Shown: positions 31,448-39,490 of the stretch, one piece after another
How positions within the stretch are numbered: the first letter of the stretch is position 1
Layout: each line of letters begins with the position of its first letter
NCBI GenBank assembly: GCA_036139795.1
Contig: JAYZYX010000165.1
Span: forward strand, 1-40,778
From: Donghicola sp036139795
GTDB lineage: Bacteria > Pseudomonadota > Alphaproteobacteria > Rhodobacterales > Rhodobacteraceae
Reading direction: 5' to 3'
DNA length: 40,778 nucleotides
Made by a program: the position numbers and the translations under genes
Notes under the pieces: model-generated
Database searches by the model: none
The model's input: the letters and a program-made list of their open reading frames with translations, nothing else
Told to the model about the DNA's origin: nothing

Positions 31448-32629
31448 TTAGCCTTTGGCGCTGATGGCGCGGGCGGCGGCCATAGCCGAAGACCAAGCCC
31501 ATTGGAAGTTATATCCCCCAAGCCATCCGGTCACATCCACGCATTCGCCGATGGCATAGAGGCCGGGAACGGATTTCGCCTCCATCGTTTTGGACGAGAG
31601 CCCGTCGGTGTCGATCCCGCCGATGGTGACTTCGGCCGTTCGGTAGCCTTCGGTTCCTGCAGGCGTCAGGGACCACGCGGCAAGCTGGGTTGCGACCTCT
31701 TGCAGGCGGGCATCGGTGGTGTTGGCCAGTTGGTCTTTCAGGCCCCAAAGGTCGTCCAGATGCTGCGCCAGTTTCTTTGGTAGGTGGTCCGCCAGCGCGG
31801 TGCCGATCTGGCGTCGAGGCGTGGCCTTGCGTGCGTCCTTCAGGCGGCTCAGCCAATCGGCCTCAGGCTCGATCGTAACGGTGATTGCCTCGCCTTCGTG
31901 CCAATAGGATGAGGCTTGTAGCACCGCAGGGCCGGATAGGCCGCGGTGGGTGAACAGCAGCGCCTCATCAAAGCTGGTGCTGCCTGCGGTGATGCGTGCA
32001 GGTACCGAAGTGCCCGAGATGGCGGCAAAGGGCTGGTCCGAGAAGGTGAAGGGCACAAGCCCCGCCCGTGTCGGTGTAACCTCTAGACCGAATTGTGTGG
32101 CGATTTGATAGGCAATTCCGGTTGCGCCCATCTTCGGGATCGATTTCCCGCCCGTTGCCAGCACCAGATTTTTCGCCCGCACTGTGCGCGTGCTGCCGCC
32201 TTTCTTCAGTTGCACGACGAAATGCGTTCCATCGTGGGCGACCGCGCCGATTTCGGTTTCAAGCCACAGATCGACACCGGCTTTTGCCGTCAGGTCGCGC
32301 AGCATTGCGATAATGTCTTTCGCCGAGGTGTCGCAGAACAGCTGGCCCAGAGTCTTTTCGTGCCACGGAATACCGTATTGATCCACCAGAGCGATGAAAT
32401 CCCACTGGGTGTAACGGGCAAGCGCAGATTTCACAAAATGGGGGTTTTGCGAAATGTAATTGGTAGGTTCTGCAAACATGTTGGTGAAGTTGCAGCGGCC
32501 CCCGCCGGAAATGCGGATTTTCTCGCCCGGGGCCTTTGCGTGGTCCACAAGCAAAACACGCCCGCCTGAATGGGCCGCGCACATCATGCCGGCCGCGCCG
32601 GCACCCAGAATGAGAGTATCCATATCCAT
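31448..32629 (-). CDS. HI0933-family NAD(P)/FAD-dependent oxidoreductase (YhiN/BaiN type)
   Basis: 393 residues from the ATG at 32629 (MDMDTLILGAGAAGMMCAAHSGG); a second Met two codons on is equally possible and no strong ribosome binding site is visible. The N-terminal FAD-binding motif GAGAAGMMCA is near 9-18. The family signature GEKIRISGGGRCNFTNM is near 35-51. NLVLATGGKSIPKMGATG near 153-170 and the C-terminal GLYAIGECVDVTGWLGGYNFQWAWSSA complete the HI0933 pattern. Members are flavoproteins of mostly unknown substrate; BaiN acts on bile-acid intermediates in gut bacteria, which is not implied here. It is divergent from ftsW. Confidence 0.88.
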   Translation of the reverse strand: MDMDTLILGAGAAGMMCAAHSGGRVLLVDHAKAPGEKIRISGGGRCNFTNMFAEPTNYISQNPHFVKSALARYTQWDFIALVDQYGIPWHEKTLGQLFCDTSAKDIIAMLRDLTAKAGVDLWLETEIGAVAHDGTHFVVQLKKGGSTRTVRAKNLVLATGGKSIPKMGATGIAYQIATQFGLEVTPTRAGLVPFTFSDQPFAAISGTSVPARITAGSTSFDEALLFTHRGLSGPAVLQASSYWHEGEAITVTIEPEADWLSRLKDARKATPRRQIGTALADHLPKKLAQHLDDLWGLKDQLANTTDARLQEVATQLAAWSLTPAGTEGYRTAEVTIGGIDTDGLSSKTMEAKSVPGLYAIGECVDVTGWLGGYNFQWAWSSAMAAARAISAKG

Positions 32630-32756
32630 GTGTGGGCCACTGACGGGATTTTGCCTATGAATCAAGAGGACTCTGGCCAGACCGTGTAAATCACGATAGA
32701 ATCACCAACAGATCCCGAAAACGGGACAGAGCAGAGGCAACTATCGGCAGGTCACC
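32630..32756 (+). promoter_or_regulatory. Divergent region ahead of ftsW (division/cell-wall operon leader)
   Basis: 127 bases. TAGAAT at 32697-32702 may be the -10 of the cluster, with only a weak -35 (CTGGCC near 32673). TCCCG-AAAA-CGGGA (32713-32726) forms a small tetraloop stem in the likely leader, 30 bases before the ftsW ATG. CAGGTCACC acts as a modest ribosome binding site. Confidence 0.35.
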
Positions 32757-33926
32757 ATGACAGAAATGGTCTATGGCGCCGTTCGCGTTCAAGCGGGCGA
32801 TCCTATTCTTCCCCGTTGGTGGCGTACGGTCGATAAATGGACGCTGTCCTGCATTCTGGCGCTGTTCGCGCTGGGTATGCTTTTGGGATTTGCGGCCTCG
32901 CCGCCGTTGGCCAGCCGCAATGGCTTGGCGCCCTTTCACTACGTGCAGCGACAGGCGTTTTTCGGCGGTATGGCGATTATCGCGATGTTCGTGACCTCGA
33001 TGCTGCCGCCGCAGACGGTGCGCCGTCTGGCGGTCATGGCCTTTATCGGAGCTTTCGCCGCATTGGCCGCCCTGCCGTTTCTGGGGACCGACTTTGGCAA
33101 GGGCGCGGTGCGCTGGTACTCGCTTGGGTTTGCCTCGTTCCAGCCGTCAGAATTTTTGAAGCCGGTCTACATCGTGACTGCCGCTTGGATGATGGCCGCC
33201 AGTCAGGAACTGAACGGTCCGCCCGGGCGCATGCTGTCTTTTGCCATGACGGTAGTGATCGTGATGTTGCTGGCCATGCAGCCGGACTTTGGTCAGTCGG
33301 CGCTGATCCTGTTCAGTTGGGGTGTGATGTATTTCATCGCGGGCGCTCCGTTGATGCTGCTTGTGGGGATGGCCGGAATGGTCGTCTTTGGCGGGATTGT
33401 CGCCTATTCGAACAGTGAACACTTTGCCCGCCGGATTGACGGATTTCTAAGCCCCGATGTGGATCCACGCACCCAGCTAGGTTACGCCACCAACGCCATC
33501 CGCGAGGGCGGGTTCTTTGGTGTCGGCGTGGGCGAGGGCGAAGTGAAATGGTCTTTGCCCGACGCCCATACAGATTTCATCATTGCCGTCGCCGCCGAGG
33601 AGTACGGGCTGGTTCTGGTGATGGCGATCATCGCCCTTTATGCGGTGGTGGTGATCCGGTCGCTGCTGCGTTTGGTGCGCGAGCGTGATCCCTTTATCCG
33701 TCTGGCCGGTACGGGGCTGGCGTGTAGTTTTGGCATTCAGGCGATCATCAATATGGGCGTGGCTGTGCGTCTTTTGCCTGCGAAAGGCATGACTCTGCCG
33801 TTTGTGAGCTATGGCGGCTCGTCCCTGATCGCGATGGGGGTTGCAGTCGGGATGCTTCTGGCGTTTACCCGCACGCGGCCTCAGGGCCAGATCGGTGAGA
33901 TTTTACGAGGACGCGGACGGCTATGA
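32757..33926 (+). CDS. ftsW: FtsW, SEDS-family septal peptidoglycan glycosyltransferase
   Basis: 389 residues with about ten membrane spans. SEDS landmarks are GAVRWYSLGFASFQPSEFLKP near 103-123, VMLLAMQPDFGQSALI near 164-179, TQLGYATNAIREGGFFGVGVGEGEVKW near 239-265, LPDAHTDFIIAVAAEEYGLV near 267-286 and the C-terminal LPFVSYGGSSLIAMGVAVG. FtsW polymerises lipid II at the division site with FtsI. The N-terminus is cytosolic and charged (PRWWRTVDKWTL). It is the first gene of the rightward cluster in this window; its stop overlaps the murG start (ATGA). Confidence 0.95.
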   Translation: MTEMVYGAVRVQAGDPILPRWWRTVDKWTLSCILALFALGMLLGFAASPPLASRNGLAPFHYVQRQAFFGGMAIIAMFVTSMLPPQTVRRLAVMAFIGAFAALAALPFLGTDFGKGAVRWYSLGFASFQPSEFLKPVYIVTAAWMMAASQELNGPPGRMLSFAMTVVIVMLLAMQPDFGQSALILFSWGVMYFIAGAPLMLLVGMAGMVVFGGIVAYSNSEHFARRIDGFLSPDVDPRTQLGYATNAIREGGFFGVGVGEGEVKWSLPDAHTDFIIAVAAEEYGLVLVMAIIALYAVVVIRSLLRLVRERDPFIRLAGTGLACSFGIQAIINMGVAVRLLPAKGMTLPFVSYGGSSLIAMGVAVGMLLAFTRTRPQGQIGEILRGRGRL

Positions 33927-35014
33927 GTGCACCCCTTCTTCTGATCGCGGCAGGTGGAACGGGCGGGCATATGTTCCCCGCGCAGGCACTGGCCGAGGCG
34001 ATGCTGGCCAAGGGCTGGCGGGTGAAGCTAAGCACCGATGCGCGTGGTGCGCGGTATACGGGCGGGTTTCCCAAGGCTGTTCAGATCGAAGAAGTCAGCT
34101 CGGCAACATTTGCGCGGGGCGGTGTGCTGGCAAAGCTGTTGGTGCCGTTCAAGATCATCGGTGGGATCATCGCTGCGCGGCGGGCTATGGGGGCGGATAC
34201 CCCTGCGGTGGTCGTGGGCTTTGGCGGCTATCCCAGCATTCCCGCAATCGCAGCGGCCTCTTGGATGGGGTTGCCGCGCATGATTCACGAGCAGAATGGT
34301 GTTCTGGGACGGGTTAATCAGGTATTTGCTGCCAAAGTGAATACAGTAGCTTGCGGAACCTGGCCGACGGCGCTGCCCGACGGGGTAGAGGGCATCTACA
34401 CCGGCAATCCGGTGCGCGAGGCGGTTCTGGCCAAAGCGGGTGCGGGCTATATCGCGCCTGGCGATCACCCTATGGATATTCTGGTCATTGGCGGATCACA
34501 GGGCGCACGCATTCTGTCTGATGTGGTGCCTGCTGCCATGGCTGCGCTGCCTGTTGACTTGCGCGACCGGTTGCGGATCAGTCATCAGGCGCGGGGCGAG
34601 GATGAGGCGCGTGTGGAGGCCTTTTATGAGGAGGCCGGTCTGCGCGCAGACGTGCAGCCCTTCTTCACGGACGTGCCGGAGCGGATGGCGAACGCGCAAC
34701 TGGTGATCAGCCGTTCGGGTGCGTCGTCGGTGGCGGATTTGACCGTCGTCGGGCGGCCCGCGATCCTTGTGCCGTTAGCCGCGGCGACGGGTGATCATCA
34801 GACAGCGAATGCCCGCGGTGTGGTGGAGGCCGGTGGCGCTGTGCTGCTGCGCGAGAGCGAATTTACTGTGAATGCGGTGGCTGCGGCCATCACGGATATT
34901 CTAACCCAGCCCACCAAGGCCCACGACATGGCGCAGGCCGCCTTGTCCCTCGGCCGACCCGACGCGACCGAGCGTCTGGTTGCGTTGGTTGATGCGCTGG
35001 CTGAAGCGAACTGA
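33923..35014 (+). CDS. murG: MurG, lipid II synthase (UDP-GlcNAc transferase)
   Basis: 363 residues. The first signature GGTGGHMFPAQALAEAM is near 11-27 and HEQNGVLGRVNQ near 124-135 follows. The C-terminal UDP-GlcNAc site is in MDILVIGGSQGARILSDVVP near 184-203 and VISRSGASSVADLTVVGRPAILVPLA near 255-280. It adds GlcNAc to lipid I on the cytoplasmic face of the inner membrane, making lipid II for FtsW and other polymerases. It is translationally coupled to ftsW by a four-base overlap; murC starts 16 bases after its stop. Confidence 0.96.
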   Translation: MSAPLLLIAAGGTGGHMFPAQALAEAMLAKGWRVKLSTDARGARYTGGFPKAVQIEEVSSATFARGGVLAKLLVPFKIIGGIIAARRAMGADTPAVVVGFGGYPSIPAIAAASWMGLPRMIHEQNGVLGRVNQVFAAKVNTVACGTWPTALPDGVEGIYTGNPVREAVLAKAGAGYIAPGDHPMDILVIGGSQGARILSDVVPAAMAALPVDLRDRLRISHQARGEDEARVEAFYEEAGLRADVQPFFTDVPERMANAQLVISRSGASSVADLTVVGRPAILVPLAAATGDHQTANARGVVEAGGAVLLRESEFTVNAVAAAITDILTQPTKAHDMAQAALSLGRPDATERLVALVDALAEAN

Positions 35015-35030
35015 AGAAAGACATAAGATC

Positions 35031-36431
35031 ATGAACGCTGCTGCAACCAAGTTGCCCACCGATGTGGGCCCGATCCATTTCGTCGGCATCGGCGGTATTG
35101 GCATGTCCGGCATTGCCGAAGTGCTGATTAACCACGGCTACACCGTTCAGGGCTCGGACCTGAAATCCTCTAAGATCACCCAGCGTCTGGAAGGCATGGG
35201 CGCGACCGTGTTCGAAGGTCAGCGGGCCGAGAACCTTGAAGGGGCCGAAGTGGTCGTGATCAGCTCGGCTATCAAGCGGGGCAACCCTGAGCTGGATGAG
35301 GCCCGTCGCCGTGGTTTGCCCGTTGTGCGCCGCGCCGAGATGCTGGCCGAATTGATGCGTCTGAAGTCGAACATCGCGATTGCGGGCACCCATGGCAAAA
35401 CCACCACCACCACGATGGTTGCCGAACTGCTGGTCGCCGGTGGCATTGACCCGACCGTGATCAACGGGGGCGTGATCCACGCCTATGGCTCGAACGCGCG
35501 GATGGGGCAGGGCGAGTGGATGGTGGTTGAGGCCGACGAGAGCGACGGCACATTTAACCGACTGCCCGCGACCATTGCCATCGTGACCAATATCGACCCA
35601 GAGCATATGGAGCATTGGGGCGATTTCGACACGCTGCGCGAAGGCTTCTTGCAGTTCGTGTCGAACATTCCGTTCTACGGCATGGCGGTATGTTGCACCG
35701 ATCACCCCGAGGTTCAGGCGCTGGTGGGTAAGATCACCGACCGCCGCGTGACCACCTATGGCTTTAACGCACAAGCTGACGTGCGTGCAGTGAACCTGCG
35801 CTATGAAAAGGGTGTGGCCCATTTCGATATTGCCCTGCGCAATGAGGATATGGTGATCGAAGGTTGCACGCTGCCGATGCCGGGGGATCACAACGTCTCG
35901 AACGCGCTGTCGGCTGTGGCTGTGGCGCGCCATCTGGGTATGAAGGCCGAGGAAATCCGCGCCGCGCTGGCCGCCTTCGGGGGTGTGAACCGCCGCTTTA
36001 CCAAAGTGGGCGAAGTGAACGGTGTCACCATTATCGACGACTACGGTCACCACCCTGTAGAGATCGCCGCTGTTTTGAAGGCCGCCCGTCAGGCGACCGA
36101 GGGCCGCGTGATCGCTGTCCATCAGCCGCACCGCTACACCCGCCTGCATTCGCTGTTTGAAGATTTCTGCAACTGCTTCAATGAGGCGGATGTGGTCGCC
36201 ATTGCCGAGGTTTTTGCTGCTGGTGAAGACCCCATCGAAGGGGCAACCCGCGATGATCTGGTGGCGGGTCTGATCCGTCACGGGCACCGCCATGCACGCG
36301 CTCTGCACTCCGAAGAGGATCTGGAGCGTTTGGTGCGCGAACAGACCCAACCCGGTGATATGGTTGTCTGCCTTGGGGCGGGGACCATCAGCGCATGGGC
36401 GAACAACCTTCCGGCTCGTTTGAACGGTTAA
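35031..36431 (+). CDS. murC: MurC, UDP-N-acetylmuramate-L-alanine ligase
   Basis: 466 residues from the ATG at 35031 (MNAAATKLPTDVGPIHFVGIGGIGMSGIAEVL); a longer frame would run into murG. The nucleotide-binding N-terminus is HFVGIGGIGMSGIAEVL near 16-32, the ATP P-loop is AGTHGKTTTTTMVAEL near 118-133, followed by EADESDGTFNRL near 173 and NVSNALSAVAVA near 287; the C-terminal ligase domain has FGGVNRRFTKVGEVNGVTIIDDYGHHPVEI near 319-348. It adds L-alanine to UDP-MurNAc in the cytoplasm. The length is standard. A DUF2484 gene begins at or before the stop. Confidence 0.96.
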   Translation: MNAAATKLPTDVGPIHFVGIGGIGMSGIAEVLINHGYTVQGSDLKSSKITQRLEGMGATVFEGQRAENLEGAEVVVISSAIKRGNPELDEARRRGLPVVRRAEMLAELMRLKSNIAIAGTHGKTTTTTMVAELLVAGGIDPTVINGGVIHAYGSNARMGQGEWMVVEADESDGTFNRLPATIAIVTNIDPEHMEHWGDFDTLREGFLQFVSNIPFYGMAVCCTDHPEVQALVGKITDRRVTTYGFNAQADVRAVNLRYEKGVAHFDIALRNEDMVIEGCTLPMPGDHNVSNALSAVAVARHLGMKAEEIRAALAAFGGVNRRFTKVGEVNGVTIIDDYGHHPVEIAAVLKAARQATEGRVIAVHQPHRYTRLHSLFEDFCNCFNEADVVAIAEVFAAGEDPIEGATRDDLVAGLIRHGHRHARALHSEEDLERLVREQTQPGDMVVCLGAGTISAWANNLPARLNG

Positions 36432-36436
36432 GCTCC

Positions 36437-36679
36437 GTGATCTGGTTGGTGCTGGCCTGTGTGTGGTTGATCGTCGCCAATGTGGCGGCGATGCTGCCGT
36501 CGCGCGATTATCACTGGCGCTTTGCCTATGTCATGATCGCCCTTGGCCTGCCGGTCCTGATCGGCGTGTTTGCCACCAGTGGCCCTTGGATGGGTTTGGC
36601 GGTATTGATCGCCGCGATGTCCGTTTTGCGGTGGCCTGTGATTTATCTGGGCCGCTGGCTTAAGAACCTGTGGAGGTAA
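36437..36679 (+). CDS. DUF2484 family small membrane protein
   Basis: 80 residues from the GTG at 36437 (VIWLVLACVWLIVANVAAMLP), five bases after the murC stop. An ATG at 36395 inside murC would add 14 hydrophilic residues; I prefer the GTG because DUF2484 proteins, as I recall them, start directly with this helix. There are three short membrane helices (WLVLACVWLIVANVAAML; FAYVMIALGLPVLIGVF; MGLAVLIAAMSVLRWPVIYL) and a basic end (GRWLKNLWR). To my knowledge the family is nearly confined to Rhodobacterales and sits between murC and murB there. Its role is unknown; the location suggests envelope or division work. Confidence 0.75.
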   Translation: MIWLVLACVWLIVANVAAMLPSRDYHWRFAYVMIALGLPVLIGVFATSGPWMGLAVLIAAMSVLRWPVIYLGRWLKNLWR

Positions 36680-36684
36680 TCCCC

Positions 36685-37611
36685 ATGACCCTGCCTGATG
36701 TGCGTGGCACCCTGACGCCGAACCGTCCTCTGGCGGATTTGACATGGCTGCGTGTGGGCGGTCCGGCGGATTATTTATTCCAGCCCGCCGATATGGAAGA
36801 CCTTCAGCAGTTTCTGGCGAACTTGGCCGCAGATGTGCCGGTGTTTCCGATTGGCGTAGGCTCGAACCTGATTGTGCGGGACGGGGGCATACGTGCCGTC
36901 GTGATCCGTCTGGGGCGCGGTTTTAACGGGACCGAGATTGACGGTAACCGCGTGCGCGTCGGTACGGCGATGCTGGATTCTATGGTGGCCAAACGGGCTG
37001 CTGCTGCGGGGGTTGATCTGACCTTCCTGCGCACGATCCCCGGTGCCATCGGCGGCGCGATCCGAATGAACGCAGGCTGCTATGGCAGCTATGTGGCCGA
37101 CCACCTGATCGAGGCTGAGGCCGTCACGCGGCAGGGTGAGCGGGTGACACTGACCCCCGCAGACCTGCGTTTTGCCTATCGCAGCAGCCATCTGCCCGAG
37201 GGCTGGGTGCTGACCTCGGCCACATTCGAAGGCGCGGCGGGTGATCCTGATGCGCTAGCGGCCAAGATGGACGAGCAGCTGGCGAAACGCGACGCGACCC
37301 AACCGACAAAAGATCGCACTGCGGGTAGCACTTTTCGCAACCCTGCAGGTTACAGCAGCACAGGCCGCGCCGATGACACCCATGAACTGAAGGCGTGGAA
37401 GGTCATTGATGAGGCCGGAATGCGCGGCGCTCGCGTTGGCGGCGCGCAGATGAGCGAGATGCATTCGAATTTCCTAGTGAATACAGGAGAGGCGACTGCG
37501 GATGATCTCGAAAGGTTAGGGGAACTTGTCCGAAAAAAGGTTTTCCAAACCAGTGGATTAGAGTTAGAATGGGAAGTGATCCGTATTGGTGAGCCCAAAC
37601 GCGATCTGTAA
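36685..37611 (+). CDS. murB: MurB, UDP-N-acetylenolpyruvoylglucosamine reductase
   Basis: 308 residues from the ATG at 36685, with GGAGG (36672-36676) eight bases upstream. The FAD-binding PCMH-type domain shows TWLRVGGPADYLFQPAD near 22-38, VFPIGVGSNLIVRDGG near 54-69 and FLRTIPGAIGGAIRMNAGCYG near 116-136. The catalytic Ser is in AGSTFRNPAGY near 213-223, and MHSNFLVNTGEATADDL near 255-271 is the C-terminal mark. It reduces enolpyruvyl-UDP-GlcNAc to UDP-MurNAc with NADPH. The last 40 codons are distinctly more AT-rich than the rest, running into an AT-rich gap before ddl. Confidence 0.95.
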   Translation: MTLPDVRGTLTPNRPLADLTWLRVGGPADYLFQPADMEDLQQFLANLAADVPVFPIGVGSNLIVRDGGIRAVVIRLGRGFNGTEIDGNRVRVGTAMLDSMVAKRAAAAGVDLTFLRTIPGAIGGAIRMNAGCYGSYVADHLIEAEAVTRQGERVTLTPADLRFAYRSSHLPEGWVLTSATFEGAAGDPDALAAKMDEQLAKRDATQPTKDRTAGSTFRNPAGYSSTGRADDTHELKAWKVIDEAGMRGARVGGAQMSEMHSNFLVNTGEATADDLERLGELVRKKVFQTSGLELEWEVIRIGEPKRDL

Positions 37612-37715
37612 GAATTAATTAAAAAAATATCCGCTAATGCGGGAATTGCCCTCAAAATGGGGGCGAGGCAGATTAAAAGGCCTGCAAAAGGCCGGATACA
37701 GAGGCAGATGTGGTG
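37612..37715 (+). promoter_or_regulatory. AT-rich gap between murB and ddl, possible internal promoter of ddl-ftsQ-ftsA
   Basis: Roughly 44 percent GC over 37601-37700, well below the flanks. It contains the palindrome TTAATTAA (37615-37622) and an A-run, then a stem CCGC-TAAT-GCGG near 37631-37642 and GGCCT/AGGCC pairing near 37680-37694. It could combine a weak terminator with an internal promoter. I see no full CtrA site (TTAA-N7-TTAA). Confidence 0.35.
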
Positions 37716-38630
37716 ATGTCGAGCAGGGCACACCCGACTGTGGCGGTACTGATGGGCGGACCCTCGGCTGAACGAGAGGTGTCCTTGTCGTCAGGGCGAG
37801 AATGCGCAACCGCCCTTCGGGATGAAGGATTCAAGGTAATTGAGGTCGACGCAGGGCCTGACCTTGCCGCGCGTCTTGTAGATATCCAGCCTGATGTTGT
37901 CTTTAATGCGCTGCATGGCCGCTGGGGCGAGGATGGCTGCGTTCAGGGCATTCTGGAATGGCTGCGCATCCCCTATACGCACTCTGGCGTGCTGGCCTCG
38001 GCCTTGGCGATGGATAAGGAACGGACAAAGCAGATTTACCGTTCCGCCGGTCTTCCTGTCGCGGAAAGCGTTCTGGCCAGCAAATCCGAAGTGATGGCCA
38101 GCCACGTCATCGCGCCGCCTTATGTCGTTAAGCCTTACAATGAAGGCAGCAGCGTTGGCGTCTATCTGATCGAGGCGGGCGCGGATACGCCCCCGCAATT
38201 GTCCGATGATATGCCCGATGTTCTGATGGTTGAGGCCTACGTGCCGGGCCGCGAACTGACCACCACCGTCGTCGGAGACCGCGCCCTGTGTGTGACCGAC
38301 ATCCTGACAGACGGTTGGTACGACTATGACGCCAAATATGTGGCTGGTGGGTCGCGCCATGTGGTGCCTGCTGATCTGCCACAAGAGATCACCGACGCCT
38401 GTCTGGATTACGCTCTGCGTGCCCACAATGCACTTGGCTGCCGCGGTGTGTCGCGCACGGATTTCCGTTGGGACGAAGAGAAGGGCCTTGAAGGTCTGAT
38501 CCTTCTGGAGACCAACACCCAGCCCGGCATGACGCCCACGTCGCTGAGCCCCGAACAGGCGGGTGTCGCGGGCATGAGCTTTGGCGCCTTCGTTCGCTGG
38601 ATGGTGGAGGATGCCTCGTGCAATCGATGA
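37716..38630 (+). CDS. ddl: D-alanine-D-alanine ligase
   Basis: 304 residues from the ATG at 37716; two in-frame GTG codons just ahead (37710, 37713) are alternatives, with GAGG at 37701-37704. The N-terminal VAVLMGGPSAEREVSLSSGRECATAL near 10-35 and NALHGRWGEDGCVQGILE near 63 are diagnostic. The ATP-grasp core has PPYVVKPYNEGSSVGVYLIE near 131-150, and the C-terminal metal-binding LETNTQPGMTPTSLSPEQA near 268-286. It makes the D-Ala-D-Ala dipeptide for MurF. It follows murB after an AT-rich gap of about 100 bases. Its end overlaps the ftsQ start by 13 bases. Confidence 0.95.
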   Translation: MSSRAHPTVAVLMGGPSAEREVSLSSGRECATALRDEGFKVIEVDAGPDLAARLVDIQPDVVFNALHGRWGEDGCVQGILEWLRIPYTHSGVLASALAMDKERTKQIYRSAGLPVAESVLASKSEVMASHVIAPPYVVKPYNEGSSVGVYLIEAGADTPPQLSDDMPDVLMVEAYVPGRELTTTVVGDRALCVTDILTDGWYDYDAKYVAGGSRHVVPADLPQEITDACLDYALRAHNALGCRGVSRTDFRWDEEKGLEGLILLETNTQPGMTPTSLSPEQAGVAGMSFGAFVRWMVEDASCNR

Positions 38631-39490
38631 TGCGCCGTTTCGATCCTGCCCCCTCGCGTTGGGCCTACCGTTTCCAGCGCCTCTGGCTGACCCCGTTCTA
38701 TCGCCGCCTGCTGCGCACTGGCACGCCGATCGCCTTGGTTGCCCTGTGTGGCGCGATCTATTTCGGGGATGCCGAGCGGCGCGAGATGTTTACCTCGACC
38801 GTGGCCAAGCTGCGCCACGATTTCGAACATCGCCCCGAATTCATGGTCAAGATCATGGCCATCGACGGGGCCAGCGAAGAGACCCAGACCGCCATTCGCG
38901 CTCTGATGCCGGTGGATTTCCCCGTCAGTTCGTTCGATCTGGATGTGGGTGCCATCGCGAATGAAATGTTGGCGCTGGATGCTGTGGCCGACGTGGGTCT
39001 TCAGGTCCGTTCGGGCGGCGTTCTGCAAATGCATGTGATCGAGCGTCAGCCCGTGATGGTCTGGCGTCAAGGTGGCCGGATCGAAGTGATCGACGCCGAG
39101 GGCATCCGCGCAGGAACGCTGGAAAGCCGTACCGACCGTCCTGATTTGCCCCTGATCGTCGGGGCTGGCGCAAAAGAGCACGTTGAAGAAGCTCTGCGCC
39201 TTTTTGCAGCGGCGGCCCCGCTGCAAGACCGTATCCGTGGTCTCGTCCGTGTGGGCGAGCGCCGCTGGGATCTGGTTCTGGACCGAGAGCAGCGCATCAT
39301 GCTGCCGACTGAACAGCCTCTGCAGGCGCTAGAGCAAGTTGTGGCTCTGGCTGAGGCCAATGATCTGCTGGCCAGGGATGTGGCCGCAGTGGATATGCGT
39401 CTGGCCCAAAGGCCGACAATACGGATGACCCCGACAGCACAAGAAGAACTGCTGCGCATCCGGAAAATGACCGAGGAACGTGCAAAATGA
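38618..39490 (+). CDS. ftsQ: FtsQ, division protein with POTRA domain
   Basis: 290 residues from the GTG at 38618, preceded by GGAGG (38606-38610) at a seven-base spacing; ATG codons at 38627 and 38630 are less well placed. A cytoplasmic basic N-terminus (MMRRFDPAPSRWAYRFQRLWLTPFYRRLLR) leads to one membrane span (TGTPIALVALCGAIYFG near 34-50), then the POTRA domain (FMVKIMAIDGASEETQTAIRALMP near 75) and the FtsQ beta domain with ERQPVMVWRQGGRIEVIDAEGI near 144-165. It links FtsA/FtsZ to the periplasmic division machinery with FtsL and FtsB. Its stop overlaps the ftsA start (ATGA). Confidence 0.93.
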   Translation: MQSMMRRFDPAPSRWAYRFQRLWLTPFYRRLLRTGTPIALVALCGAIYFGDAERREMFTSTVAKLRHDFEHRPEFMVKIMAIDGASEETQTAIRALMPVDFPVSSFDLDVGAIANEMLALDAVADVGLQVRSGGVLQMHVIERQPVMVWRQGGRIEVIDAEGIRAGTLESRTDRPDLPLIVGAGAKEHVEEALRLFAAAAPLQDRIRGLVRVGERRWDLVLDREQRIMLPTEQPLQALEQVVALAEANDLLARDVAAVDMRLAQRPTIRMTPTAQEELLRIRKMTEERAK

